A stretch of DNA of 64,000 bases from DSYU01 sp964437595 (GCA_964437595.1 CAYTHO010000012.1:24139-88138); one strand, 5' to 3'; numbered from the stretch's first letter, positions 34,729-45,000 are shown. Made by a program: numbers and translations. The notes: generated by a model not told the origin, from the letters alone.

Positions 34729-37422
34729 ATGTCTAGCAAATTAGCGCGTTGGATTAGAAGTAGAACAGGTTTGGCTACCATCGGGGGAGTGCTCATTGCC
34801 CTGTTAGCCATTGTCCTGGTTGGCCAGCAGTTTGGCTGGTGGGAAAGCCTGGGCCTCAGCGGGGCAGCTGGCGTTGAAATCAAACTACCGCCAGTTGAAT
34901 ATGCGGATCCCCAGGGGGGCTATACCTGTTTCCCCACCTGTGTTGAGAATGATGGCAAGTTCTTGATGATCGCCAACAATGGCGTGAAGACGTTCGCGGG
35001 CGTGGAACAGGTGTTTTGGATCGGCGTCCCGGGGAACAAGGAATCGTTTGATCTGGGCATTTTTGACGGGGATTCGGGCCTGGACAATGCCGGTCAGGCC
35101 AATCTCTTTCAGGGGAACTGGGACGACTCCAAAACTGAAGCGTTATACACGCTGTATGCTGATCCGCTGAAGGATGGCCAGGGCATGACGGTGGTAGCAA
35201 GCTGGAAAGGCAATACTGACCAGATGCCCAATAATGCCTGGTTTAACCAGACGATCCAGAATGTGGATGCCGCCAAAGCACCCAGCCGGCATTATTTCTA
35301 CCGCCTGGTGGTCAGCCAGGAAACGGAATCAAATGGTGGCAACGCGTTCAAACTGCGCTCCACCGGATACATCACCAGCGGGAAATCCGAACTGGTTCAA
35401 TCCAGCATCGCGTTTGTGGGTGGATTGGGCACAAAGCTGGATGCGAATATCATCTATCCGGAATTTAAGTCCTTGAATGATGTGGGGCCATCGACCACAT
35501 ACAATGGTGAATGGAAATTCTACATGTATGTCCCCAAAGACAGCCAGGAGCTTTCCATTTGGGACGGCGACTTTGACCGGGGTACCAATGCCAACGATCC
35601 AATGGCAGATACGGATGACCCGAACACTACAAACAAACCTGAATGGGCTGGTCCATATACGAAGGATGAGGGCCGGGGCGGAAAAGGCATACCGAACGAT
35701 GATTACGCGGCTGCTCTTTACCGCAGTTCCCCAGCCGTTATATACAACCTGATCGATCCTGCCGGGGACCCGATCTACACCAACGACAACCCCTCCGGCA
35801 CGGAGGAATGGGAGCAGTTCACCCTGACCACCGATCCGGCTTATGAGAACCCGGACATGCTCGTGGAAAGGATCCAGCCCGGCTTCTATGCCCTGCAGGT
35901 GGTTGGCCTGGACCTGCATAATCTGGCCTTCCTGCGCACGGATATGGAAGTCTGCGACATCAACTCCGGCTGCGGACCCTGCGTGTGGCCCGGCTGCAAC
36001 GCCACCGACTCCTGCCCGCGCACCATCGGCTACTGGAAGAACAACGCCAAGAAAGTCTACGGCGGGAAAACCAACGGCGTGCAGGAAGGACTGGAAACCC
36101 TGGATTGGGCGGTCAAGTCTGTCGCGTTGCAGAGCCCGATCTACCGCAACGGCCTGGTGTCCAGCCTGACGGACAAGAACGCGACCACCGTCAAAGCCAT
36201 CGCCACCGCGGCGCCGCTGACCAAAGACGAAGTCCAGGCCATCCTGCAGAAGAAGACGAAGCTCGGCAACAGCATGCTCGGGCGCGCGCTGCAGCAGAAC
36301 CTGGCGACCTGGCTGAACCTGGCCTCCGGCAAGATCAGCGACAACAGCATCGTCACCATCGAAAAAGATGGCAATGTGATCTTCGAAGGCACGATGATGG
36401 AAGCGCTGCTGGAAGCTCAGAATATCATGCTCAACGGCGGCGACATCGAGCGGGCCAAAGACATCGCGGATATGATCAATAACGGCCAGATTACCGGCGA
36501 CGTGGACAGCGATACGGAAAACGTGGACGCCGCGGGCAACGTGAGCTGCTCCATCTACGGTGTGTCGATCAAGAAAGAGAAGCAGCCCAAGAAGTACGAC
36601 GAGCTGCCCAAACCGCCCGTACCGACCGATATCCCGCCGGTTGTGGAAGAACCCACCTGCAGCATGCCCGGCACCAACGTGGCAGACGGCCTGACCATTG
36701 TGGCCCTCAACCCGGCGGACTGCCAGGGGCAGCAGAACGGCCTCCTGTTCCACGGCACGTCGCTCTCCAAGATCAACGGCACCGCCTTCTCGAACGGCTG
36801 CTTGCGCTCGGTGGGCACGCACAGTGTGCAGGTTTCGAACGGCGACGTGGAGTACGCGGGTGAGAATTTCGGCGATATGACGCTGATCCAGCCCGAACCG
36901 GTCAAAGCGGATGCGCCGCTGGCGGAAGGTAGCTTCCAGATCGCCGCGCCAGACTGCAGTCACCCGGACGCGCACAACATCAATGGCAAGGATTGGAAAG
37001 GCGATGTGGTGCTGGAACCCGGCCTCTACTGCGTCACCGGCGGGCTGGATATCAACGCCAACCAGAAATTCGAGGGACAGGGCGTAACGATTTATGTGAT
37101 GGACGGCGACTTGAAGATCAACGGCAACGCTACCGTCAACCTGACGGCGCCCTTCACCAGTGAAGATCCCTCCCCGGCCCTGAACAACATCCTCTTCTAT
37201 GTCAATGGCTCAGAGGGCAACACCAACGTCACCATCAACGGAACCTCGGACTCCTACTTCGAGGGCACCGTCTACGCGCCGGGTTCGGAGCTTGAAATCC
37301 TCGGCACCGGCAACGTAGTCGCCTGGCGGTCGCAGTTCATCGGCTGGGACGTGCGGGTCGGCGGCACGGCGGACCTGCTGATCGACTACATCGGCAGCGA
37401 CCTGCCCACCTGCGAACCTTAA
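34729..37422 (+). CDS. Large surface protein B with extra C-terminal domain
   Basis: This 897-residue paralogue of the preceding protein has a membrane helix at about 16-38, then GWWESLGLSGAAG. The same Asp/Gly-rich motifs occur (GIFDGDSGLDNAG, IWDGDFDRG, DDPNT). The Cys region VCDINSGCGPCVWPGC precedes TIGYWKNN and a helical EGLETLDWAVKSVAL. After about residue 640 it differs: a Pro-rich linker leads to a beta-helical domain (GDVVLEPGLYCVTGGLDI, GVTIYVMDGDLKINGNATV, SYFEGTVYAPGS). That domain resembles those of Tad-pilus-associated and polymer-forming secreted proteins. AAGGAG precedes the ATG. Likely surface-anchored or assembled outside the cell; function unknown. Confidence 0.7.
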   Translation: MSSKLARWIRSRTGLATIGGVLIALLAIVLVGQQFGWWESLGLSGAAGVEIKLPPVEYADPQGGYTCFPTCVENDGKFLMIANNGVKTFAGVEQVFWIGVPGNKESFDLGIFDGDSGLDNAGQANLFQGNWDDSKTEALYTLYADPLKDGQGMTVVASWKGNTDQMPNNAWFNQTIQNVDAAKAPSRHYFYRLVVSQETESNGGNAFKLRSTGYITSGKSELVQSSIAFVGGLGTKLDANIIYPEFKSLNDVGPSTTYNGEWKFYMYVPKDSQELSIWDGDFDRGTNANDPMADTDDPNTTNKPEWAGPYTKDEGRGGKGIPNDDYAAALYRSSPAVIYNLIDPAGDPIYTNDNPSGTEEWEQFTLTTDPAYENPDMLVERIQPGFYALQVVGLDLHNLAFLRTDMEVCDINSGCGPCVWPGCNATDSCPRTIGYWKNNAKKVYGGKTNGVQEGLETLDWAVKSVALQSPIYRNGLVSSLTDKNATTVKAIATAAPLTKDEVQAILQKKTKLGNSMLGRALQQNLATWLNLASGKISDNSIVTIEKDGNVIFEGTMMEALLEAQNIMLNGGDIERAKDIADMINNGQITGDVDSDTENVDAAGNVSCSIYGVSIKKEKQPKKYDELPKPPVPTDIPPVVEEPTCSMPGTNVADGLTIVALNPADCQGQQNGLLFHGTSLSKINGTAFSNGCLRSVGTHSVQVSNGDVEYAGENFGDMTLIQPEPVKADAPLAEGSFQIAAPDCSHPDAHNINGKDWKGDVVLEPGLYCVTGGLDINANQKFEGQGVTIYVMDGDLKINGNATVNLTAPFTSEDPSPALNNILFYVNGSEGNTNVTINGTSDSYFEGTVYAPGSELEILGTGNVVAWRSQFIGWDVRVGGTADLLIDYIGSDLPTCEP

Positions 37423-37435
37423 ACACCCATAGCGA

Positions 37436-37463
37436 GGCGGCTCAAGCAAGTACCTGAGCCGCC
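37436..37463 (+). terminator. GC-rich hairpin after surface protein B
   Basis: GGCGGCTCA (37436-37444) pairs perfectly with TGAGCCGCC (37455-37463), 13 bases after the stop codon. There is no T-run, so it may act with the stronger hairpin that follows at 37537. Confidence 0.55.
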
Positions 37464-37536
37464 CCCAAACCAACCGGCAGCGCTCGCCGGGAACCCGTCC
37501 CGAGTACAGGCGCTGCCGGAAGCATAAAAAAGTTGT

Positions 37537-37565
37537 AAAAAGGCGGGCTGCAAGGCCCGCCTTTT
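37537..37565. terminator. Bidirectional-type terminator
   Basis: AAAAAGGCGGGC (37537-37548), a 6-base loop, then GCCCGCCTTTT (37555-37565): an 8-bp GC stem flanked by an A-run and a T-run. It would stop transcription from surface protein B before prsW. Confidence 0.85.
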
Positions 37566-37646
37566 CCAAATGATAACCCTTTGCAAGTTGCTCCTTTAAC
37601 CTTCTGTGCTAACATTATTTTATTCTTCACGTTTTCTATTCTATAT

Positions 37647-38888
37647 ATGAACATTATCGCCCTGATTATTGCAACTGCTATCCCGCTGGTCGTGCTGTAC
37701 ATCATCTACACGCTCGACCTGTATAAAACCGGCGCTTTCCGTAATGTGCTGATGTGCTTTGCCTGGGGCGGGGCGGCCTTCGCTGGAGCGTTCTTTACCA
37801 ACCGCGCCATTTATCAAAATGACCTGGCTCCACGCGGAACGATTGTGATGTTTATCGCCCCCATCGTTGAGGAAATCCTCAAGGCGCTGGTGCTGGTGTA
37901 CCTGGTGCGGCGGCCCAACTTCACCTACTTCGTCGACGGCGCGATCTACGGCTTTGCTGCCGGGATGGGTTTCGCCGTCTTTGAGAACTACGAGTACATC
38001 CTCGAAGCTGGCGACGCTGGCCTGGGTACGGCCATCAGCCGGGTGATCTCTACTAACCTGGTGCACGCTTCGGCCAGCGCGCTGGTGGGGGTGGCGCTGG
38101 GGCTGTCGCGCTTCCGCAAGGCGCTGGGCAAACTGGGGCTGCTGCTGGGCGGGCTGGCTGCCGCAATCCTGCTGCACATGGCCTTCAACAACGTGGTCTG
38201 GCGGGTAGACAGCGACCTGCTGCTGGTCTACTCGGCGGTGATCGGCGTCGGCGCGGCGGGTTTTATCGCCTTCCTCATCTTCCGCGGCCTGGCCGAAGAA
38301 AAGCAGTGGATCGAGGAGAAGCTGGGCGTCGCCGACCGGGTCACCCGCCAGGAGGCGGCTTACGTCAACCGCCTGTCGGACGTGACCGAGCTGCTCAAGC
38401 CGCTGGAAAAATTCTTCGGCGAGGAGAAAATGCCCCAGGTGGAGCGCTTCCTGGTCATCCAGGCCCGCCTGGGCATCCTGCGCAAGACACTGGACAAGCT
38501 CAACGATGACAAGATGCGCGGCGCGGTGGAAAAGCAGATGGCCGACCTGCGGGTGGAAATGGACGTGCTGCGCAAGGGGCTGGGCGCGTACAACATGCTG
38601 CACCTGCGCGGCATCCTGCCCTCCGAAGCCAGCCCGCTGTGGAGCCGCATGGGCGACCTGATCAGCGAGCGCGCCGCGGCGCGCAGTGCGAGCGGAAACG
38701 CTGGCCCCAACCTGTGGGCCTCCCTCGGCCAGCGCACGGTTTCGGAAGCGCCCAAGTCGCCCGGATTGGCCATTCCGCTGGGCAAATCAGGGACGGCGAC
38801 TCCATCACAGGTCCAGCCGCCCGCGGCAGGCGCTCCGGATGGGGCCAAACCGGCGGAGCCAGATTCCCAAAAACCGCACGTCTCCTGA
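37647..38888 (+). CDS. prsW: PrsW-family intramembrane metalloprotease
   Basis: This 413-residue membrane protein has about seven or eight helices in residues 1-225 and the PrsW motifs APIVEEILKAL (EE), GFAVFENYEYI (FEN), VHASASALVGVALG (H) and LLHMAFNN (second H). Family members cut anti-sigma factors or antimicrobial targets within the membrane. The C-terminal 190 residues are cytoplasmic and helical with a Pro/Ala-rich end, longer than Bacillus PrsW (about 220 aa). ATG at 37647 starts directly before the first helix; an upstream in-frame ATG (37581) lies in the terminator tail. It heads a rightward gene run that continues through the MinD modules. Confidence 0.85.
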   Translation: MNIIALIIATAIPLVVLYIIYTLDLYKTGAFRNVLMCFAWGGAAFAGAFFTNRAIYQNDLAPRGTIVMFIAPIVEEILKALVLVYLVRRPNFTYFVDGAIYGFAAGMGFAVFENYEYILEAGDAGLGTAISRVISTNLVHASASALVGVALGLSRFRKALGKLGLLLGGLAAAILLHMAFNNVVWRVDSDLLLVYSAVIGVGAAGFIAFLIFRGLAEEKQWIEEKLGVADRVTRQEAAYVNRLSDVTELLKPLEKFFGEEKMPQVERFLVIQARLGILRKTLDKLNDDKMRGAVEKQMADLRVEMDVLRKGLGAYNMLHLRGILPSEASPLWSRMGDLISERAAARSASGNAGPNLWASLGQRTVSEAPKSPGLAIPLGKSGTATPSQVQPPAAGAPDGAKPAEPDSQKPHVS

Positions 38889-38944
38889 TCCAGGGCAAGC
38901 TCCTGGTGCAGATTACCAATCCTTCTCTTTGACGAGGTACCCTG

Positions 38945-39727
38945 ATGGGCAATATCATCTCCATCCATTCCTTCCGGGGCGGAACCGGCAAATCCAATCT
39001 CACCGCCAACCTGGCCGCCCAGGTAGCCCTCACCGGCAAGCGCGTCGGCATCATCGACACCGACATCCAATCGCCCGGTATCCACGTGCTGTTTGGCCTG
39101 GACGAGAAAAAGATGGGCCACACCCTCAATGAGTTTCTGCGCTCCGAGCGCACCATCCAGGAAGTGGCTTACGCGGTCGGCGAGCACCCCACCGACCTGC
39201 CCGGGCTGCAGAAGCTGGCTGGCAAAACCCTCTGGCTGGTGCCATCCTCGATCAACAGTGGCGAAATCGGGCGGGTGCTGCGCGACGGCTACAGCGTGGA
39301 CCGCCTCAACGAGGGCATGCAGTCCCTGCGCAAGGAGCTGAAGCTGGATTACATGTTCATCGACACCCACCCGGGCCTCAACGAGGAAACCCTGCTTTCC
39401 ATTGCCGTCTCAGACGCGCTGCTGATCATCGTCCGCCCTGACCAGCAGGACTTCCAGGGCACCGCCGTGACGGTGGATATTGCCCAGGGGCTGGATGTGC
39501 CCAACCTGTTCCTGGTGGTCAACAAGGCCCTCACCCGCTACAACTTCAACCAGGTCCGCTCGCACGTGCAGGAGATCCTGCGCGCCCCTGTTGCCGGGGT
39601 GCTGCCACTCACCGAGGATATGGCCGACATGGGCAGCGCGGATATCTTCTCGCTGCGCTACCCTGACCATCCCTGGTCCAAAGCGCTGTGCGAGATCGCG
39701 CAAATGCTCATCGAAACGGTTAATTGA
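38945..39727 (+). CDS. MinD/ParA-like ATPase A
   Basis: This 260-residue SIMIBI-class ATPase begins IISIHSFRGGTGKSNLTANL, a deviant Walker A in which the usual signature Lys of KGGxGK is Arg. Switch I is GIIDTDIQSPGIHVLF, switch II is YMFIDTHPGLNEETLLS, and the base-binding region is VVNKALTRYNF. Such ATPases position cargo on membranes or the nucleoid. I see no C-terminal amphipathic MinD helix of the usual type. GAGGT precedes the ATG. It is followed by a zinc-finger protein and a small winged-helix-like protein, and a close paralogue lies at 40393. Confidence 0.88.
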   Translation: MGNIISIHSFRGGTGKSNLTANLAAQVALTGKRVGIIDTDIQSPGIHVLFGLDEKKMGHTLNEFLRSERTIQEVAYAVGEHPTDLPGLQKLAGKTLWLVPSSINSGEIGRVLRDGYSVDRLNEGMQSLRKELKLDYMFIDTHPGLNEETLLSIAVSDALLIIVRPDQQDFQGTAVTVDIAQGLDVPNLFLVVNKALTRYNFNQVRSHVQEILRAPVAGVLPLTEDMADMGSADIFSLRYPDHPWSKALCEIAQMLIETVN

Positions 39728-39739
39728 GAGAGGTGACCT

Positions 39740-39952
39740 ATGCTGTGCTGGGAATGTGAAAATCACGCGCGCGCTGCCTGCTATTTCTGCGGGCGCTTTG
39801 TCTGCAAAGAGCATGCTAAGACCATGCCCGCCTTCCTCGCCATGTTCCTGGGCAATAACAGTACACCCAAGGGTCTGGCGGTGGCGAACGTCATCTGGTG
39901 CGGGGTCTGCGAGCCGCAGCCGGAACCCATCGGCATGCCCGAGCTGTGGTGA
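39740..39952 (+). CDS. Small B-box-like zinc-binding protein
   Basis: This 70-residue protein starts MLCWECENHARAACYFCGRF, then VCKEHA and later CGVC. The CxxC...CxxC...CxxH spacing suggests one or two zinc sites like B-box-type fingers. GAGAGGTGA precedes the ATG. It lies 12 bases after the MinD-like gene and 22 before the winged-helix gene, so it is part of the module. Probably a protein-interaction adaptor. Confidence 0.75.
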   Translation: MLCWECENHARAACYFCGRFVCKEHAKTMPAFLAMFLGNNSTPKGLAVANVIWCGVCEPQPEPIGMPELW

Positions 39953-39974
39953 TGCGGCCCCGGAGGAGGGTACC

Positions 39975-40367
39975 ATGAGTATTTTTGACCGGCTGCAGCG
40001 CCAGCTCGATATCCAGAAACGCGAACAGGGTATCAGCGCGCTGGAACTGATGGATCTGCCGCCCAACCTGCGCCGGATCATGAAGATGATGCTGCGCGAG
40101 GTGGTGATGAAGTACACCCACCTCACCCAGGCGGTGGCGGCCTTTCCGCCCGCCAACAGCATGACCCAGGCGGAATTAGACGCGGGGTTGAAAACCCTGG
40201 TCGAACAAAACTGGCTGCTCACCTCGGGCGAGGGTGAGTTTCTCAGCTACCGGGTCAACCTGCGCCGCAAGGCGGGTAGCGGGCTGAACCAGGATATCTG
40301 GGCGGCGCTCAACCAGCGCATCGCCAGTGCGTCCGAGCCCAAAAAAGAAAATAACGAAGAGAAATAA
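39975..40367 (+). CDS. Small winged-helix-like partner of MinD A
   Basis: This 130-residue protein reads MSIFDRLQRQLDIQKREQG, then LPPNLRRIMKMMLREVVMKY and a helix-turn-helix-like TQAELDAGLKTLVEQNWLL followed by a beta wing (EGEFLSYRVNLRR). The charged tail is EPKKENNEEK. The same plan (LPPxxRxxxxxMxR ... LxxxVxxxxLL ... YxVxxxR) occurs in the protein at 41226. GAGGAGGG precedes the ATG. Function unknown; it may be the regulator or adaptor of the MinD-like ATPase. Confidence 0.75.
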   Translation: MSIFDRLQRQLDIQKREQGISALELMDLPPNLRRIMKMMLREVVMKYTHLTQAVAAFPPANSMTQAELDAGLKTLVEQNWLLTSGEGEFLSYRVNLRRKAGSGLNQDIWAALNQRIASASEPKKENNEEK

Positions 40368-40392
40368 ATCCTTACTCGGGGAGTTACTGCTT

Positions 40393-41148
40393 ATGTCTAA
40401 GATTATCTCGATCCATTCATTCCGTGGGGGAACCGGTAAATCGAACACCAGCGCCAACCTGGCCACTATCTATGCTATGAAAGGCCTGCGCGTGGGGGTG
40501 GTCGATACCGATGTGCAGTCCCCGGGGATCCACATCCTGTTCAACATGGATGAAAGCCAGATGGTCCACTCGCTGAACGACTACCTGTGGGGCAAATGCG
40601 TCATCACCGACACCGCGGTGGATGTGACCAATAACCTCAAGGTCCCCATCTCCGGCAAGATCTATCTGATCCCTTCCTCCATCAAGGCCGGGGAAATTGC
40701 CCGCGTGCTGCGCGAGGGCTACGATGTGGGCCTGCTCAACGACGGCTTCCAGGACCTGATTTCCGGGCTGAACCTGGATATCCTGGTGATCGATACCCAC
40801 CCGGGCCTCAACGAAGAGACGCTGCTCTCTATCGCGATCTCAGACGCGCTGGCCATCATCATGCGCCCCGACCAGCAGGACTACCAGGGCACCGGCGTGA
40901 CCGTCGAGATTGCCCGCAAGCTGGGCGTGCCGCTGATGTACTTGGTGATCAACAAAGTGCCGCCAGCCTGGGACCAGGAGGAGATCCGCGCCAAGGTGGA
41001 AGGCATCTACCACTGTGATGTGGCCGCCATCCTGCCCCACTCCGATGAGATGATGACCCTGGCCAGTGCGGGCATCTTCGCCCTGCACTACCCCGATCAT
41101 CACATCGCCAAGCAGTACCAGCAGCTTGCCAACATTCTGATCGCGTAG
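40393..41148 (+). CDS. MinD/ParA-like ATPase B
   Basis: This 251-residue close paralogue of ATPase A has the same start (IISIHSFRGGTGKSNTSANL, with Arg at the signature-Lys position). Switch I is GVVDTDVQSPGIHILF, switch II LVIDTHPGLNEETLLSIAI, and RPDQQDYQGTGVTVEIA follows. The duplicates have diverged in the middle (ATPase B has a shorter insertion after the Walker A domain). GGGGAG lies before the ATG. Two ParA-like ATPases side by side often form different or mixed dimers. Confidence 0.88.
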   Translation: MSKIISIHSFRGGTGKSNTSANLATIYAMKGLRVGVVDTDVQSPGIHILFNMDESQMVHSLNDYLWGKCVITDTAVDVTNNLKVPISGKIYLIPSSIKAGEIARVLREGYDVGLLNDGFQDLISGLNLDILVIDTHPGLNEETLLSIAISDALAIIMRPDQQDYQGTGVTVEIARKLGVPLMYLVINKVPPAWDQEEIRAKVEGIYHCDVAAILPHSDEMMTLASAGIFALHYPDHHIAKQYQQLANILIA

Positions 41149-41225
41149 CGGCGTACGGTGACCATAGGGGCTTCGTTGGCTCCTAATGTTGGTGTTCCAT
41201 CAGGTTCATGATGAAAGAGGGTCAG

Positions 41226-41552
41226 ATGTTTCCACAACTGATGGCTGAACTTGAAGATCTGCCCCCTTCTTTTGAAGCGGGTGAGTTGAACATGACCCGC
41301 CTGCTGATCCTGCCGCCCGGCATCCGCAAGCTGCTTACCTGGATGATGCGCCAGAAAAACCTCCAGGTGGCAACCGTGGCTGCTTACATTGGCGAGGAAG
41401 AGCCCGCCACCCAGGAGCTCATGGACCGCCTGGTCGGGCGCGGGCTGCTGGAGGTGGAGCCGGGCAAAACCGGGGCCTTGTACCAGGTGCCCATCCGCTC
41501 GTCACGCAACTACCGCGTCCCGGACCAGGTCTGGAAAGCCTTCGATGAATAG
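41226..41552 (+). CDS. Small winged-helix-like partner of MinD B
   Basis: This protein of about 108 residues has LPPGIRKLLTWMMRQKNLQ, then TQELMDRLVGRGLLEVEPG and the wing ALYQVPIRSSRNYRVPDQVW. It is paralogous to the protein at 39975. ATG at 41226 has GAGGG just upstream; an ATG at 41208 is possible. It lies between ATPase B and the CNBD gene. Confidence 0.72.
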   Translation: MFPQLMAELEDLPPSFEAGELNMTRLLILPPGIRKLLTWMMRQKNLQVATVAAYIGEEEPATQELMDRLVGRGLLEVEPGKTGALYQVPIRSSRNYRVPDQVWKAFDE

Positions 41553-41596
41553 CGTTTTCGGTGCGCGCTGCGCGCCGCGCCCCCCACGAGGCAGGT

Positions 41597-42088
41597 ATGC
41601 TCTCAACCATTGACCGGATTATTTTTCTAAAAGAAGTGCCTTTTTTCCAAAGCATGACCATCGCGCAGTTGAAGACCATTGCTACCTTCTGCGAAGAAAA
41701 ATTCTTTGAGAAAGATGCGCGTGTCTTTGAAAAAGGTGAGCCCGGTGGGGTGCTGTACGTGGTGGTCAATGGCAGGGTGGCTATCGAGCAGGAAAAGCGC
41801 CAGGGCTCCTTTGCCCGCCTGGCCGACGTGGACGCTTATGCATCCTTTGGGGAGGCTAACTTCTTTGATAACAGCCCGCGGTCCACATCGGCCACGGCCA
41901 TTCGCGACACGTTGGCGCTTCAGCTTCGGCGGGAACCAGTGATCGAGCTGGTAAAACAGAGCCCGGACCTGGCCCTGCAGCTGATCAACGTGCTCAGCCA
42001 GCGCCTGCGCGAGAGCACCGAGCGCATCTCGGGCCAGACCCGCGCCGAGCCCACGGCGCTGCGCAAGCTGTACGGCCAGTTTGGTTAG
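41597..42088 (+). CDS. Stand-alone cyclic-nucleotide-binding domain protein
   Basis: This 163-residue protein is essentially one CNBD, with cassette SFGEANFFDNSPRSTSAT (G85, E86, R95). The key Arg and Glu are present, so nucleotide binding is possible although the cassette is unusual. It is paralogous over its whole length to the C-terminal domain of the next protein, including the end (LRKLYGQFG against LHKLYDQFTE). It therefore looks like a duplicated, freed domain. GAGGCAGGT precedes the ATG. Confidence 0.82.
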   Translation: MLSTIDRIIFLKEVPFFQSMTIAQLKTIATFCEEKFFEKDARVFEKGEPGGVLYVVVNGRVAIEQEKRQGSFARLADVDAYASFGEANFFDNSPRSTSATAIRDTLALQLRREPVIELVKQSPDLALQLINVLSQRLRESTERISGQTRAEPTALRKLYGQFG

Positions 42089-42098
42089 GAGCGCCGCT

Positions 42099-45000
42099 AT
42101 GATGCAAGCACTGAACAAACTGTTGAATGTCCGGCCTGGGGAATGGACGCGCCTGCTGCTGCTGTCGGCGGTGATCTTTGTGGTCAACATCGGCGTGAGT
42201 TGGGGCACCACCGTGGCCTACGCCGCCTTCTTGAAACAGACCGGGCTGCAGGCCGGGCTGGAGACGCTGATCTGGGTGCTGCTGCTCAGCTCGCTGCTGG
42301 CGGTGCCGGTGCTGTCGGTGTACGCGGTCTTTGTCGACCGCATGGACGCCAACCGGCTGTTTTCGATCATCGTCATGGCCGAAGCCGCGGTCATTGTGAT
42401 CAGCCTGGGCCTGCTCCTGGCGGGCATGCCCATCGTTGCCTTCCCGCTGCTGTATGTGCTGGTATTCGCCATTGCATCCGCTTTCAACCCGCAGTTCTTC
42501 ACCTACGTCAACGAGGTGTACGATATCCAGACTGCCAAGCGCGCCCTGCCGCTCATCCTGGCGGCGGGCCGCATCGGCGCGGCGCTGGCTGGCTTTACCC
42601 AGCAGTACGTCACCGGCTGGCTGGGCACCCAGGGCACCATCTGGGTCTGGCTGGCCTGCGATGCTGTAGTCATCGCCATTATCCTGTCCATCCCGGCGGT
42701 GCTCAAACGCTCGCAAAAAAGCGCGGCCCCGGCATCCAAAGCACCCGAGGCGGAATCCAAAGAGAAGACATCCTACCTGCGCAGCTTGTCGGAGGGGCTC
42801 AGTTTTACCCTGCAGTCCAATTTCCTGCGCTGGATGGCGGCGGGCACCCTGCTGTTGACGGCGGTGATGACCCTGCTGGAATACCACGTCAACCAGATCC
42901 TCTCGCCCGCCTTCGCCACTTCGGCTGATTTCGCTGGCTTCCTGGGGCTGATCAACGGCATCTCCAACCTGGTCGCGCTGGTGATCCTGCTCTTCGGCCT
43001 CAGCCGGGTCACCAAGGCCTGGGGCGTCGCCAACACCAGCCTGATCTTCCCCGCTGGCAACTTGCTGATCAACGCCTGGATGCTGGCTTTCCCCAACCTG
43101 TGGAGCGCCTCGTTCGGCAACCTCAACCGCCGCGGGCTGCGCTTCAGCCTGCAGCTTTCCCTGGAAGCGCAGCTTTACAACGCCGTCCCGCACCGCATCA
43201 AGGGCCGCGCGCGGGCCTTTGTAGGCGGCCTGGTCGCGCCCATTGGCGCAATCGTCGGGGTGCTGCTGCTGCTGGTCGGGCGCTGGAATAACTGGCCGAT
43301 GCTGTACGTGGTGCCGGGCGTGATCCTCGGGCTGTCCCTGCTGTATTTGGGGATCAGCTTTGTTATCCGCAACCAGTACACCCGCGCCCTGGTCAAGATG
43401 CTCGAGGAAGAGGACTACACCTTCCTGCTGAACGAAGAAGCCTCCGAGCAGGTGGTGGTAGACCCTGCAGCCCTGCAGCGGTTGAAAAAGCTGCTTGAAG
43501 AAAGTAGCAGCCATGAGATGCGCGTCTTTATGACCCAGCTCATCGCCCAGGTGGGCGGGGCTGAGTCCCTTTCCTTGATTATTCCCGTGATCAAGACCAC
43601 GCAGGAAGCGCGCACTCGTGCGGCTATGCTCAACGTGGTCGCCGCGGCAGGGTTGGGCGGCGAGAAGATCCGCGAGCTGTACGGCGAGCTGCTCTCCGAC
43701 AGCGATGGGCGCGTGCGCCAGGCAGCCGCCGCCGGGTTGGAACAACTGCTGGGCGCCAAAAACACCTGGTTCCAGGAGGTGCTGCTGGGCATGGTCAACG
43801 ACCCGGACGGGCAGGTCGCGCTGTACGCCCTGCAGGTGCTGGCCAATTCCGGCGAGTTGGCCCGCCAGGAAACCGCTGTCCAGAAAGTGCAGCAGTTCCT
43901 GCAGAGCAATTCTCTGGAGGACAAGAAAATTGTGCTGGGCGTGCTGGGCAAGCTGCCACCGGACCAGGCAGTGGAAGCGCTGCTGCCGTTCCTCCAGGAT
44001 AGCAATGACCTGCTGCGCCTGGAAGCTGTCCTCCAGTTGGAAGCCCTGGCCCAGGGGGCGCCTGACCAACTGGGCGCGGTGATTTTAGCGGGTATCCGTC
44101 CCCTGGCAGCGGACCCAGTGGCGCGCATCCGCCAGGTGGCGCTGGACATGCTGCGCAAGGCCAACCAGCCGGAAGATGCTCCCACCCTCATTGCCGCGCT
44201 GGCCGATAAAAATCCAGCCGTGCGCGCCGCGGTGGCCGATATGCTGGTGGGAACTGGCAAAGATACCCTGCCAGGCGTGCAGGCGGCGCTGCAGTCTCCT
44301 GACCCGCAGATGAAGAAAATGGCCGCGGTGGTGCTCAGCCGCATCCAGCCGCGCTCGTTCGCCTCGCTGATTGAGAACGAAATCAACGAAAGCTTGCGTA
44401 AGGCCTACCAGAACATTGGCCGCATGCAGGCGCTGCGCGGGGTCGAGCAGTACCCCAGCATTCAACTGCTCCTGTCGGCGCTCGACGAAAACAACCGCGA
44501 ACTGATCGATGACACGCTGTACATGCTCTCTGCCGTGCACCCTCAGGAGTCCATCGCGGTGATTCGCGGATCGCTGAACAGCGACTCGGCCAGCACGCGC
44601 AACCTGGCGCTGGAAGCGCTCGAGTCGCTCACCTCCCGCCGTTCCGCCGCCCTGATTGCCGCGCTGTTTGACCCATCGCAGACGCCGGAGCAGTTAATCC
44701 AGCTTGGGCAGGAAAGCTGGCCGGTGGAGAAGGGTGACCTTGCCCAGGTCTTTACCCAACTGCTTGATCAGCGCGAGTCGCGCACCCTCGCCCTGCTGGC
44801 TGTGCATGCCCTGCGCGATGTGGCGTTGGGGCAGCCCCGACCCAAACGGCTCGCGGGACGCGGGACGCGCCTGCTGCAGTTGCTGGAAGAAGCTCCCGCC
44901 GCGCCGCAGCCAGAACCGGCCCCAGACATGTTCCCGAAGCTGAAGGTCGTCCTGGAATCCTTGCAAAACAGCCCGGAGGATGCGCTGCGGCAGGTGGCTC

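Noticed and set aside
35329..36975. 548-codon minus-strand ORF opposite surface protein B
   Set aside because: Antisense to a gene with a clear paralogue next door; the long open frame is a by-product of codon bias.
37581..37646. Longer start of prsW at 37581
   Set aside because: It begins just after a terminator and adds an extra hydrophobic stretch; no ribosome-binding site is visible. The internal ATG at 37647 lies right before the first family helix.
41994..44069. 691-codon minus-strand ORF opposite the transporter/HEAT/CNBD gene
   Set aside because: Antisense shadow with Gln/His/Arg-rich translation and no domain; the plus strand encodes recognisable helices and repeats.
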